From Streptomyces sp. CA-210063 (lineage in GTDB: Bacteria > Actinomycetota > Actinomycetes > Streptomycetales > Streptomycetaceae), in NCBI RefSeq assembly GCF_024612015.1, contig NZ_CP102512.1, forward strand, positions 9,548,001-9,612,000: a stretch of 64,000 bases of DNA, given 5' to 3'. Shown piece by piece: positions 52,783 through 61,209 of this stretch; within the stretch, counting starts at the first letter, position 1, and each line of letters begins with the position of its first letter. Below the pieces are notes generated by a model. It did no database searches. It worked only from the letters and a program-made list of their open reading frames with translations, and had not been told where the DNA came from. The position numbers and the translations under genes are program-made.

Positions 52783-53346
52783 ATGGGACACGGCGGAGAC
52801 GTCATCGCTGAACTGACCAGGGATCACGAGGAAGTGGAGGAGATGTTCGGCGAGATCGAGGCACTGCCCTCCGGTGACCCCCAGCGCAAGCAGTACGCGG
52901 ACAAGGTCACCATCGAACTGGTGCGTCACTCGGTCGCCGAGGAGGCCTACCTCTACCCGGCGGTCCGCGAGCACGTCGCGGACGGTGACATGGTCGCCGA
53001 CCGGGAACTCGAGGACCACGCCCAGGCCGAGCGCACCATGAAGGACCTGGAGCGGTGCGAGGCCGACGACCCCGAGTTCGACCGGCTGATCACCCGGCTG
53101 ATGAGCGAGATCCGTTCGCACATCCAGGACGAGGAGGACAACCTCTTTCCCCGACTGCGCGAGTCCTGTTCGGCGGACGTCCTCAACGGCCTCGGCGAGA
53201 AGGTCCGCACGGCCAAGAAGACGGCGCCGACCCGGCCCCACCCGGCGGCCCCGGACACCCCTCCGGCCAACAAGCTGCTCGCCCCCGGCATGGGCCTCGT
53301 CGACCGGATGCGCGACGCGCTGACCGGCCGCGGAAAGGGCGACTGA
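52783..53346 (+). CDS. Hemerythrin-domain protein
   Basis: 187 residues. Residues ~5-150 form a hemerythrin-like four-helix bundle with His and Glu/Asp ligands in ELTRDHEEVEEMFGEIE, LVRHSVAEEAYLYPAV, LEDHAQAERTM and SHIQDEEDNLFP. The C-terminus is Pro/Ala-rich, ending in LVDRMRDALTGR. It probably binds a di-iron centre and senses or handles oxygen or NO. A string of AGGAG-type sites precedes the ATG. A strong hairpin follows. Confidence 0.92.
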   Translation: MGHGGDVIAELTRDHEEVEEMFGEIEALPSGDPQRKQYADKVTIELVRHSVAEEAYLYPAVREHVADGDMVADRELEDHAQAERTMKDLERCEADDPEFDRLITRLMSEIRSHIQDEEDNLFPRLRESCSADVLNGLGEKVRTAKKTAPTRPHPAAPDTPPANKLLAPGMGLVDRMRDALTGRGKGD

Positions 53347-53399
53347 CACCCGGGCCGGGCACGGCGGCGGCCCGCGCTTCCGCGGGCCGGCCACGGCGA

Positions 53400-53441
53400 A
53401 AGGCCGGCAGAGGACAGTTCCGGCTGTCCCCTGCCGGCCTT
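53400..53441. terminator. Strong bidirectional hairpin terminator
   Basis: AAGGCCGGCAG (53400-53410) pairs perfectly with CTGCCGGCCTT (53431-53441), extended by GGACAG/CTGTCC inside with a small bulge and a TTCCGG loop. It lies between the hemerythrin gene and the facing 56-codon ORF. Confidence 0.88.
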
Positions 53442-53466
53442 CTCGGTCCCGTCCGCGGACCGAAGG

Positions 53467-53637
53467 TCAGTCGTCACCCCTGACGATGGTCTGCTCCGCC
53501 TCGGCCTCCGGCGTACGGCGGGCATTCCTGCCCGTGAGAGCGGGAAGGCACGTGCGTACGCCCTTCCCACGCCGGCGCCGGGCCTCCGCCCAGCCGCTCT
53601 CACGGACGACGAGTTTCTCGACGGTGTGCGTGCTCAC
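53467..53637 (-). CDS. Candidate 56-residue basic small protein
   Basis: GTG 53637 opens 56 codons to TGA 53467. The product is basic in the middle (SGWAEARRRRGKGVRTCLP) and acidic at the end (EAEAEQTIVRGDD), with good Streptomyces codon bias. A weak GAAAGAAG ribosome site precedes it. The strong hairpin 26 bp beyond its stop supports a real transcript end. No family recognised. Confidence 0.45.
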   Translation of the reverse strand: MSTHTVEKLVVRESGWAEARRRRGKGVRTCLPALTGRNARRTPEAEAEQTIVRGDD

Positions 53638-53794
53638 GACGGCTCATCTTCTTTCCGATCCCGGGGCCGGCCGTAGGCCCTTCGACGTGTGCGCCCTCGG
53701 GTTCCCAGCGACGGAGAGCCCAAACCGCGGTGCCACCGCGCCACTCCAGCGGCTTCAACACCATCTCCTCGACGGGGCCTTGCGCAGCCGGTCC

Positions 53795-54679
53795 TCAGGG
53801 CAGGGGCGTGCCGCCGGTGGCGTTGAGGATTTCCGCCGTGATGAAGCTCGCCCGCTCGGAGGCCAGGAACACGTAGGCGGGTGCCATTTCGGCGGGCTGG
53901 GCGGGCCGGCCCAGCGGTGCCCGCTTCCCGAACTCCTTCGTGTCCGGGAGCGTCGCCGGGATCAGCGGCGTCCATACGGGCCCCGGTGCCACCGCGTTGA
54001 CACGGATGCCGTCCGAGGCGACCATCTGCGCCAGCCCCTGGGTGAACGTCACGATCGCGCCCTTGGTCATGGCGTAGTCGAGAAGGTGCGGACTGGGCTT
54101 GTACGCCTGCACGGAGGTGGTGTTGATGATCGACCCACCCGCGGGGATGTGCGGCAGGGCCGTCCGGCACAGCCAGAACATGCCGTAGAGGTTGGTCCGT
54201 AGGACCCGGTCGAACTGCTCCGTGGAGATGGCCTCGATGCCGTCGGGCTGCGCCATCTGATAGGCGGCGTTGTTGACCAGCACGTCGATCCGGCCGAACT
54301 CGGCGACCGCCCGTTCGATCAGGGCACGGCACTGTTCCTCGTCGCGGACGTCGCAGGGGACGGCGACCGCCTTCCGTCCGGCGTCCTCGACGAGCCGGGC
54401 CGTCTCCCGGGCGTCCTCGGCCTCCTCCGGCAGATGGGAGAAGAGGACGTCCGCGCCCTCCCGGGCGTACGCCAGAGCAACCGCCCGGCCGATACCGGAG
54501 TCCCCGCCGGTCAGCACCGTCCTGCGGTCCTTGAGCAGCCCGCTGCCACGGTAGGAGTCCTCCCCGTGGTCGGGCGGCGGGTCCATGGGGCCGGTCCAGC
54601 CGGGATGCTCCTGGTCCTGCTGCGGAAAGTCCGGCTGGGGATGCCGCTCGACCGGGTTCTGCCGCTCGTCGTCGCTCAT
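53795..54679 (-). CDS. SDR-family oxidoreductase (general-stress YghA/GspA-type)
   Basis: 294 residues. A Pro/Gln-rich N-terminal tail (RHPQPDFPQQDQEHPGW) is followed by GSGLLKDRRTVLTGGDSGIGRAVA (NAD(P)-binding), VNNAAYQM, NTTSVQAY and YAMTKGA (catalytic Tyr/Lys). The tail plus TGGDSGIG motif is typical of the stress-induced SDR group. ATG 54679 follows AAGGA; a GTG at 54685 is less likely. A SigB-type promoter lies upstream. Substrate unknown. Confidence 0.92.
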   Translation of the reverse strand: MSDDERQNPVERHPQPDFPQQDQEHPGWTGPMDPPPDHGEDSYRGSGLLKDRRTVLTGGDSGIGRAVALAYAREGADVLFSHLPEEAEDARETARLVEDAGRKAVAVPCDVRDEEQCRALIERAVAEFGRIDVLVNNAAYQMAQPDGIEAISTEQFDRVLRTNLYGMFWLCRTALPHIPAGGSIINTTSVQAYKPSPHLLDYAMTKGAIVTFTQGLAQMVASDGIRVNAVAPGPVWTPLIPATLPDTKEFGKRAPLGRPAQPAEMAPAYVFLASERASFITAEILNATGGTPLP

Positions 54680-54742
54680 GAGCACGGTCCTTCGTCGCGT
54701 GGGTGCGTAAGGGGGCCCGGGCCTCCGTGTGACCCGCGCCGG

Positions 54743-54768
54743 GTACCCGCACCGATCTGCTTCTACGC
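54743..54768 (-). promoter_or_regulatory. SigB-type stress promoter for the SDR gene
   Basis: On the minus strand GCGT (54768-54765), a 16-base spacer and GGGTAC (54748-54743) match the SigB consensus. It ends about 64 bp before the ATG at 54679. The rest of 54680-55002 shows no gene. Confidence 0.65.
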
Positions 54769-55002
54769 GGTACTCGTGAGCCGGCCGGGAGCAGCGGGCG
54801 GGCCGTGAGGGCCCGGGCGACGCCGTGGAGGTCGGCGGCCATGGTGTCGTCGTCCTGAGGTGCGTCGTGCGGCGGAGGTGTGGGGAGGCGGGGGCGGGGG
54901 ACTTGATGTGCAGGTCGGGTCAGGCGGCGTTCCCCTGGGGGCCGGCCCGGCCAGGCTTCTCTGGTTCTGACAGCGTGCCGGAGGAGCCGTCCCCCGAGGT
55001 CG

Positions 55003-55689
55003 TCAGAGGCTGCCCTGCTCGCAGACGCGGCGGGCGACCTCGCGGAGCTTGATGTTGTTCTCCTGCGAGTAGCGGCGCAGCACGTCGAACGCCTCCGCCT
55101 CGGTGAGGTGGTGGCTGCCCATGAGGATGCCCATGGCCTCGCCGATCACATGGCGGGTGGTGAGGGCCCGCTCCAGCTGGGCGTGGGTCCGGGCGCTGGA
55201 GAAGGCGACCGCCGCGTGGGAGGCGAGCAGCCACCCGGCCAGCTCACTGACCTCGGTGAACGCGCCGGGCTCACGGGAGTAGAGGTTCAGGGCGCCGAGG
55301 TGCTCGTCCTCGGTGAACAGCAGGAAGCCCATCATGCTGCCCACGCCCAGCCGACGGGCCCGTGGGGCATAGGCGGGCCAGCGCGGCTGCTCACCGCAGA
55401 GGTCGGCGATGCGGAAGACCCGCTCTCCGTCCGAGCTGCGGGCGGCGTCGAAGCACGGCCCTTCGCTCAGCCGTTCCTGCAGCCGGTCGCTGTCGGCGAC
55501 CAGCCTGTCGGTGGGCGCGAGTGTCTCCACCGTCGTTCCGCGCAGCACGAGAATGCCGGCCGCGTCACAGCCCTCCACCAGTTCGGTGGCCGAGGCGGTG
55601 ATCCGCTCCAGCGTGGCCTCGACCGAACGCCGCGCCAGAAGATCCCGCGCCAATGACGCCATCTGCTGTGCGAACCGGTCCCAGTCCAC
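55003..55689 (-). CDS. GAF-ANTAR regulator
   Basis: 228 residues. Residues ~15-155 are a GAF-type sensor domain (DAAGILVLRG, GSMMGFLLFTEDEHLGALNLYS). Residues ~165-225 are an ANTAR RNA-binding domain (ALTTRHVIGEAMGILM, AFDVLRRYSQENNIKLREVA). ANTAR proteins bind paired hairpins in nascent RNA and prevent termination. Common in actinobacteria; target unknown. GTG start at 55689. Confidence 0.93.
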   Translation of the reverse strand: MDWDRFAQQMASLARDLLARRSVEATLERITASATELVEGCDAAGILVLRGTTVETLAPTDRLVADSDRLQERLSEGPCFDAARSSDGERVFRIADLCGEQPRWPAYAPRARRLGVGSMMGFLLFTEDEHLGALNLYSREPGAFTEVSELAGWLLASHAAVAFSSARTHAQLERALTTRHVIGEAMGILMGSHHLTEAEAFDVLRRYSQENNIKLREVARRVCEQGSL

Positions 55690-55845
55690 ACCGTCCTCCG
55701 CTTCACGCCGTCCGAGCAGGCCTCCTCCTCAGCCTCGCACGCGAGCGCCGTGGGGGCGGCCCCACAGCAGCCCCCACGTGGCCTCGGCGACGCGTCCGTC
55801 GCCGTGGCGTCCGGGGGTCTTCCGCCGCGGGGAGCGGCCACCAGG

Positions 55846-56250
55846 ATGTACAGCCCGCCGAGCCGGGCCACCGTCCGCTCGACCGCGTCGCGGCAGAACG
55901 CCTTTTCCTTGAGGTCGCCGGGCAGCAGCAGGCACCGTCGGCCCTGTTCCTCCACCTCGTGCCGCACCTGCTCCGCGTCCGCGCGCTCGTCCGGCAGATG
56001 GACGATGGCGACGTCGGCGCCCTCCCGGGCGTAGAGAAGGGCGGCCGCCCGGCCGATGCCGGAATCACCGCCGGTGATCAGCGCGATCTTGTCCTGGAGC
56101 TTTGCGGCGGCGCGGTACCGGCTCGCCCGGTGACGCGGCGCGGTGCGCATCTCGGCCTCCAGGCCGGCCGCCGTTGCCTGTCCGAGTCGTAGGGCGGGGC
56201 GGGCTCGGCGGTGACCTGCGGTTCGGGCTGTTCCTGCTGGGACTGCAAGG
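55846..56250 (-). pseudogene. Truncated and frameshifted SDR pseudogene
   Basis: KLQDKIALITGGDSGIGRAAALLYAREGADVAIVHL and GRRCLLLPGDLKEKAFCRDAVERTVARLGGLYILVA give the first ~115 residues of an SDR like the intact one at 53795-54679. The sequence then loses all similarity, with no VNNAA or YxxxK region. The N-terminal tail (QSQQEQPEPQVTAEPAP) lies in a different frame upstream of about 56180. So there is at least one frameshift and a 3' deletion ending near the GAF-ANTAR gene. Confidence 0.75.
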
Positions 56251-56435
56251 TGTGCCTCTCGCCGGTGCTCTCCACGGCCGGGCACGCCGGTGCCCGCCGC
56301 GCCGTGCCGGCACGCCTCGCGTCCCCCCCCCTGACGGCGGCCAAGCCCCGCCCGTCGACGGGCCGTCGAGGCACGGACGCCGTGAAGTCGCCGTCGGCGG
56401 GTGCGTCTCGTACCTGGCGTGGCACTTGGTGTGAC

Positions 56436-57596
56436 ATGGAGTGGACTGGCAGGGCGGTACGGGCGGTTCGGCGGCGCGGCGGGGCCGCCGCGCAGACGGT
56501 GCGGCGGGCGTGGACGGGGCCGGGCCGTGAGCGGGATCTGGTGGCGCAGGCCGGCAAGGCGGCGCTGGCGGCCTGGGTGGCGTGGGCGGTGGCGGGCTGG
56601 TGGCTCGCGGCGCCGATGGCGTTCGTGGCGCCCTGGGTGGCCGTCGTACTGGTGGAGTCGACGGTGTACCGGTCGATCGCGCACGGGCTGCAGCAGCTCG
56701 CGGCGATCGCCGTGGGCACGGTGGTGGCGACGGCGGTGGCGCTCGTGCTGGACAGCACGATCGTCACGATGGCCCTGGTCCTGCCGACGGTGCTGCTGCT
56801 GCTGGGGCAGTGGCAGCGCCTGGGCAGCCAGGGCGTCTACGCCGCCACCGGCGCCCTCTTCGTGCTGACCAGCGGACAGATCACCGTCGCCGCGTCGGCC
56901 GCCCGTATCGCGGAGGCGGTCTTCGGCGCGATGGTCGGCGTCGCCGTCAACGCGCTGATCCGCCCTCCCGTGTATCTGCGCGACACCCGCTCCGCGCTGG
57001 AGGACGCCGCCCGTGAGGCCGACGAGATCCTGGACGCGGTGGCCGACGGGCTGGCCGCCGGCGAGTGGGACGCGCACGAGGCCGGGGACTGGCACGAGCG
57101 CGCACTGCGGCTGGGCCGCCTGGTCGACCAGGCGCGGTCGGCGATCGGCTGGAGCCGGGAGAGCATGCGCGTCAACCCCCGGGGCCGCCGCAAGCACGCC
57201 GTCTCCCCGCCCGGCAAGGTGTACGCCGACGCGCTGGCCGTGCTCGACTACGTCGCCGTCCACACCGCGGGCGTGACCCGGACGGTGTGGGAGACCGCCG
57301 ACCACCGGGGGAAGGCGGCCCGGCCGAGCGCGGCCATCGCCCACCCGTACGCGGCCTTCCTGCGCCACACCGCCCGCGCCGTCCGGCTGTACAGCCGGAC
57401 CCGATTCGCCCCGAGCGGCCACGACGACTCCGCCGCGCGGGAACTCCGCGAGGCCGTCGGCGAACTCCACCGCACACTCGACGAGTTCCGCCGCCGGCTA
57501 CCGGGCGCCGTCTCGGACGACCCCGACGCACTGGTGACCTACGGAACGCTGCTGGCCCAGGCCCATCGCCTGGCCGATCAACTGGTCCAGGACTGA
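56436..57596 (+). CDS. FUSC-family aromatic-acid-exporter-like membrane protein
   Basis: 386 residues. Residues ~40-180 contain six hydrophobic helices (AALAAWVAWAVAGWWLAAPMAFVAPWVAVVL, GALFVLTSGQITVAASAARI, VFGAMVGVAVNALIRPP) of the FUSC/ArAE type. The rest is a helical cytosolic domain. Related proteins export aromatic acids or fusaric acid. ATG 56436 lacks an obvious ribosome site. The FUSC half-size suggests it acts as an oligomer. Confidence 0.85.
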   Translation: MEWTGRAVRAVRRRGGAAAQTVRRAWTGPGRERDLVAQAGKAALAAWVAWAVAGWWLAAPMAFVAPWVAVVLVESTVYRSIAHGLQQLAAIAVGTVVATAVALVLDSTIVTMALVLPTVLLLLGQWQRLGSQGVYAATGALFVLTSGQITVAASAARIAEAVFGAMVGVAVNALIRPPVYLRDTRSALEDAAREADEILDAVADGLAAGEWDAHEAGDWHERALRLGRLVDQARSAIGWSRESMRVNPRGRRKHAVSPPGKVYADALAVLDYVAVHTAGVTRTVWETADHRGKAARPSAAIAHPYAAFLRHTARAVRLYSRTRFAPSGHDDSAARELREAVGELHRTLDEFRRRLPGAVSDDPDALVTYGTLLAQAHRLADQLVQD

Positions 57597-57696
57597 CGCG
57601 AGACAGGTCGGTCACGGCGACGTTGTTGTCGGGGTTGTCGGGATCGCGACGGTGTGGGCGTTGCTGTCGTCGACGCTCTCCCCGTAGGCGGGCGCG

Positions 57697-58821
57697 TCAT
57701 GGGCGCGGGGTGCGACGGACCGTCAGGACGGCGACGTCGTCGTGCCGGCCGCCGCTGCCCGCGTACGCGAGGGCGTCCTCGTACAGGGCTCGGGGCAGCT
57801 CGGTGGGGGAGAGGTCGAGGTGTTCGGCCAGGCGTTCGTCGACCGGGTAGAACGTGCCGTCGGCGGCGCGGGTCTCGGTGAGGCCGTCGGTGCTCAGCAG
57901 CAGCGTCGCGCCGTCCGGGAACGGGAACCAGCCCACGGTCGTGGGTTCGAGGGCGAGTTCGGCGAGACCGAGCGGGACGCCGGAGTCCAGCGTGGCCGTG
58001 GTGACCGAGCCCTCGTGCAGCACATGCGGCAGGATGTGCCCGCAGTTGACGGCCTGCGCTTCCTCGGTCAACGCGTCGATGCCGAGGACGAGGGCGGTGA
58101 CGAAACGTTCGTCGTCGCCGGTGTGTTCGGCGTAGGAGTTGTGGCGGACCACGGCGGCGTCCAGGGCGTCGACGAGCGCGGTGAGCGTGGGCTCGCGGTG
58201 GGCCGCCTCACGGAAGGTGCCGATGACGGCGAACGCGGTGCCCACGGCGGCCAGCCCCTTCCCCTGGACGTCTCCGATCAGCACCCGGGTCCCCCAGGGC
58301 GAGGCCACGACGTCATAGATGTCGCCGCCGACGAGCCGGTCCTCCTGGAGAGGTTCGTAGACGCCGTTGACCAGCACGTCGTCGGTGAGCAGGGGGAGGG
58401 GGTGCAGGATGTGCCGCTGCATGGCCGCGGCCGTGGAGCGCAGCCGCACCATCTCGTGCTCGCGCCTGATCCGCCGGTGACAGGCGTACACCGAGGCCAC
58501 GCCCAGGGCGAGGGTGAGCAGGACCAGCAGGAGCCGGTCGAGCCACCGGTCCGCGTCGGCGTTCCGCACCACCGCGGTGGTCGTGACGACCAGCGTGGTC
58601 CACGTGGCGACGAACGCCGTCTGCCGGACCGTGCACAGCGCCGACGCCGTCCCCGGCAGGAACACCAGCAGCCCGAGGAGCCACACCTCGGACCCGGACA
58701 GCACCCCGAGAGCCTCCACCAGCGCCGTCACCGCCAGCACGCCGAGGACCAGTGGGGCGTTGCCCGGGGGCTCGATGGCCTCGAAGGGCTCGACGGGTCT
58801 CTTCCGGCGGCTACCGGCCAT
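57697..58821 (-). CDS. Membrane-anchored SpoIIE/PP2C-type serine phosphatase
   Basis: 374 residues. Residues ~20-115 carry about four membrane helices; residues ~140-370 are a PP2C/SpoIIE domain with GGDIYDVVA, IGDVQGKGLAAVG, NCGHILPHV, LLLSTDGLTETRA and RHDDVAVLTV. ATG 58821 follows GGGAG. It shares its architecture with the protein at 20339-21505. It probably dephosphorylates an anti-anti-sigma factor; partner not in the window. Confidence 0.9.
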   Translation of the reverse strand: MAGSRRKRPVEPFEAIEPPGNAPLVLGVLAVTALVEALGVLSGSEVWLLGLLVFLPGTASALCTVRQTAFVATWTTLVVTTTAVVRNADADRWLDRLLLVLLTLALGVASVYACHRRIRREHEMVRLRSTAAAMQRHILHPLPLLTDDVLVNGVYEPLQEDRLVGGDIYDVVASPWGTRVLIGDVQGKGLAAVGTAFAVIGTFREAAHREPTLTALVDALDAAVVRHNSYAEHTGDDERFVTALVLGIDALTEEAQAVNCGHILPHVLHEGSVTTATLDSGVPLGLAELALEPTTVGWFPFPDGATLLLSTDGLTETRAADGTFYPVDERLAEHLDLSPTELPRALYEDALAYAGSGGRHDDVAVLTVRRTPRP

Positions 58822-59165
58822 GCGAACTCCCGGGCTGATCGTGATCTCCCCGTACGGTATGCCGGGCCCCTCCACGTGCGAGAACCGCCCCGCCGGACCG
58901 AGCCACCGAGTGCCCGCTGTCGGGACTCGACGTGGATCTTCGGCCCGTCCCCCGCCCCGGCCGGGCGTTCACCGGCGAGTACGGGGCCCACCTCGTCGGG
59001 AACCCGTCGCCGAGCTCGTAGCGCTCACGGGTGTGCCCACAAGTCGGCTGCTCCCGGCGCCGCCGGGCCGTCCTCGCCGAGGTCTGTCGAGCTCTCGTAC
59101 GCCTGCGTATGCTTCATCGCGTTCCGGATCTCAGACCGCCGTACCGAATGTCGGAAGGCTCAAGG
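58822..59165. other. Gene-free divergent interval
   Basis: About 340 bp between the phosphatase and the dehydratase. A short open stretch near 58910-59020 has reasonable codon use but no start and no ribosome site, so I do not call it a gene. Promoters for both neighbours should lie here. Confidence 0.5.
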
Positions 59166-60878
59166 GTGACGCTCCGCAGCGCGCAGTGGTACGAGGGACA
59201 GGACCGCAACGCCTACATCCACCGGGCGTGGATGCGGCGGGGGGTGCCGGGTGACGCCTTCACCGGCCGGCCCCAGATCGCCATCGCCAACACCGCCTCG
59301 GACCTGACCCCTTGCAACGCGCATCTGAACGAGGTCGCGGCCTCGGTGCGCGACGGTGTGTACGAGGCGGGCGGCATCCCGCTGGACCTCCCGGTGGTGT
59401 CGCTGGGCGAGACACAGGTGCGGCCCACGGCCATGCTCTGGCGGAACATGGCGGCGATGGCCACGGAGGAGATGCTGCGGGCCAACCCCATCGACGGCGT
59501 CGTGCTGCTGGGCGGCTGCGACAAGACGATCCCGTCGCTGCTGATGGCGGCCGCCTCGGTGGACCTGCCCGCCGTGGTCGTGCCGGGCGGCCCGATGCTG
59601 ACCGGGACCTTCCGGGGCAAGCCCCTGGGCTGCGGCACCGATGTGTGGCGGCTGTCGGAGGAGGTCCGGGCGGGCACGCTCTCCCAGGAGCAGTTCACCC
59701 GCTCCGAGTCGGCGATGATCCGCAGCCGGGGGCACTGCAACACGATGGGGACCGCGTCGACGATGGCGCTGGTGGCCGAGGCGCTGGGCACCGTCGTCCC
59801 GGGCGTGGCCGGGACTCCCGCCCCCGACAGCCGCCTCCTCGAGGCCGCGCACCACACCGGCCGGCTGGCCGTGGACCTGGTGGGCGCCGACCGGCGGCCG
59901 GGCACCTTCCTCACCAAGGCGTCCTTCCACAACGCGATCGTGGCGCTCGCGGCCATCGGCGGCTCCACCAACGCGGTCGTCCATCTCCTCGCCATCGCCG
60001 GCCGCGCGGGCGTCGACCTGTCCCTCGACGACTTCGACCGCATCGGCTCCCGCGTACCCGTCCTCGTGGACCTCCAGCCCGCCGGGCGTTTCCTCATGGA
60101 GGACTTCCACCGCGCCGGAGGCCTGCTCGCCGTCCTGCGTGAGGTCCGCGACCTGCTCGACCCCGACGCGCTGACCGTGACCGGCAAGCCGCTGGTCGAC
60201 CACCTCGACGACGCGACCGTCTGGGACGCCGAGGTCATCCGCCCGCGCGCCGAACCACTGGTCGCCGAGGGCGGCATCGCCGTCCTGCGCGGCAACCTCG
60301 CCCCCGACGGCGCGCTCGTCAAACCGGCCGCCGCCTCCCCGCACCTCCTGCGCCACCGAGGGCGGGCCGTCGTCTTCGACTCCGTCGAGGACTTCCACGC
60401 CCGGATCGACGACCCGGACCTGGACGTCGACGCGGACTCCGTTCTCGTCCTGCGCGGCTGCGGCCCCAAGGGCTACCCGGGCATGCCCGAGGTCGCCAAC
60501 ATGCCCCTGCCGAAGAAACTCCTCGAACAGGGCGTCCGCGACATGGTCCGCGTCTGTGACGGCCGGATGAGCGGCACGGCGTACGGCACCGTCGTCCTGC
60601 ACGTGGCACCCGAGGCGGCGGCCGGCGGCCCCCTCGCCCTCCTGCGGACCGGCGACTTCATCGTCCTCGACGTCCAGGCCCGCCGCATCGACGTCGACGT
60701 ACCCGCCGACGAACTTGCCCGCCGGGAGCCGAACCGGGCCACGCTCGACGGCTTCGCCGACCCCCGACGCGGCTGGGAACGCCTCTACGTCGACCATGTC
60801 CTCCAGGCCGACACCGGCGCCGACCTCGACTTCCTCATCGGCTCCAGCGGCTCCCAGGTGAGCCGCGAATCGCACTGA
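59166..60878 (+). CDS. IlvD/Edd-family dehydratase, probably sugar-acid specific
   Basis: 570 residues. NTASDLTPCNAHLNEVA (first cluster Cys), GGCDKTIPSLLMAAAS (second Cys), RGHCNTMGTASTM (third Cys), GGSTNAVVHLLAIAGRAG and CDGRMSGTAYGT mark an iron-sulphur IlvD/Edd dehydratase. It resembles aldonate (arabinonate, xylonate, gluconate) dehydratases more than biosynthetic IlvD because it lies without other ilv genes and has a long C-terminus; this is inference. GTG 59166 follows GGAAGG; ATG 59148 in the same frame has no ribosome site. Confidence 0.9.
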   Translation: MTLRSAQWYEGQDRNAYIHRAWMRRGVPGDAFTGRPQIAIANTASDLTPCNAHLNEVAASVRDGVYEAGGIPLDLPVVSLGETQVRPTAMLWRNMAAMATEEMLRANPIDGVVLLGGCDKTIPSLLMAAASVDLPAVVVPGGPMLTGTFRGKPLGCGTDVWRLSEEVRAGTLSQEQFTRSESAMIRSRGHCNTMGTASTMALVAEALGTVVPGVAGTPAPDSRLLEAAHHTGRLAVDLVGADRRPGTFLTKASFHNAIVALAAIGGSTNAVVHLLAIAGRAGVDLSLDDFDRIGSRVPVLVDLQPAGRFLMEDFHRAGGLLAVLREVRDLLDPDALTVTGKPLVDHLDDATVWDAEVIRPRAEPLVAEGGIAVLRGNLAPDGALVKPAAASPHLLRHRGRAVVFDSVEDFHARIDDPDLDVDADSVLVLRGCGPKGYPGMPEVANMPLPKKLLEQGVRDMVRVCDGRMSGTAYGTVVLHVAPEAAAGGPLALLRTGDFIVLDVQARRIDVDVPADELARREPNRATLDGFADPRRGWERLYVDHVLQADTGADLDFLIGSSGSQVSRESH

Positions 60879-60886
60879 CGACGCCG

Positions 60887-61069
60887 GTGGGACGCCCCAC
60901 CGCCGGGCAGCGGTCCGGCGGGGACGCGGCCACGCCCTTGCGCAGGCTTTCGACGCTCGACCTCGCCGAACCGGTCGAGGATCCGTGGTGGCCGGCCCGG
61001 CTGGAGCCGGACGACGAGCGACTGCTGCGTGAGCTGCTGGGTGGGACGCGGGGCGAAGGGGACGCCTGA
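60887..61069 (+). CDS. Candidate 60-residue small protein
   Basis: GTG 60887 opens 60 codons directly after the dehydratase stop. The product has LSTLDLAEPVEDPWWPARL and DDERLLRELLGG, a plausible amphipathic end. No clear ribosome site and no family known. It may be coupled to the dehydratase or not translated at all. Confidence 0.35.
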   Translation: MGRPTAGQRSGGDAATPLRRLSTLDLAEPVEDPWWPARLEPDDERLLRELLGGTRGEGDA

Positions 61070-61114
61070 GGCCTGCCCGGGCGGGGTGAGACGAGTCGGA
61101 CGCCTGTACGTATA

Positions 61115-61130
61115 TCTACCTGGATGTAGA
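61115..61130. promoter_or_regulatory. TCTAC-N6-GTAGA palindrome in the LCP promoter region
   Basis: TCTAC (61115-61119) and GTAGA (61126-61130) form an inverted repeat within an AT-rich patch (GTATATCTACCTGGATGTAG) that stands out in this GC-rich DNA. It lies 80 bp before the LCP gene and could be a repressor operator over a promoter. Confidence 0.5.
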
Positions 61131-61209
61131 GTCCTGGGGTTCGGTGATCAAGTGCCGGACGCGCAGGGGGTAGTCGACCGGCCGGGTGCGGCCGAGGCGG
61201 GGGAGGCCG

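Noticed and set aside
58910..59020. Short open stretch with plausible codon use before the dehydratase
   Set aside because: No start codon with a ribosome site and no recognisable motif.
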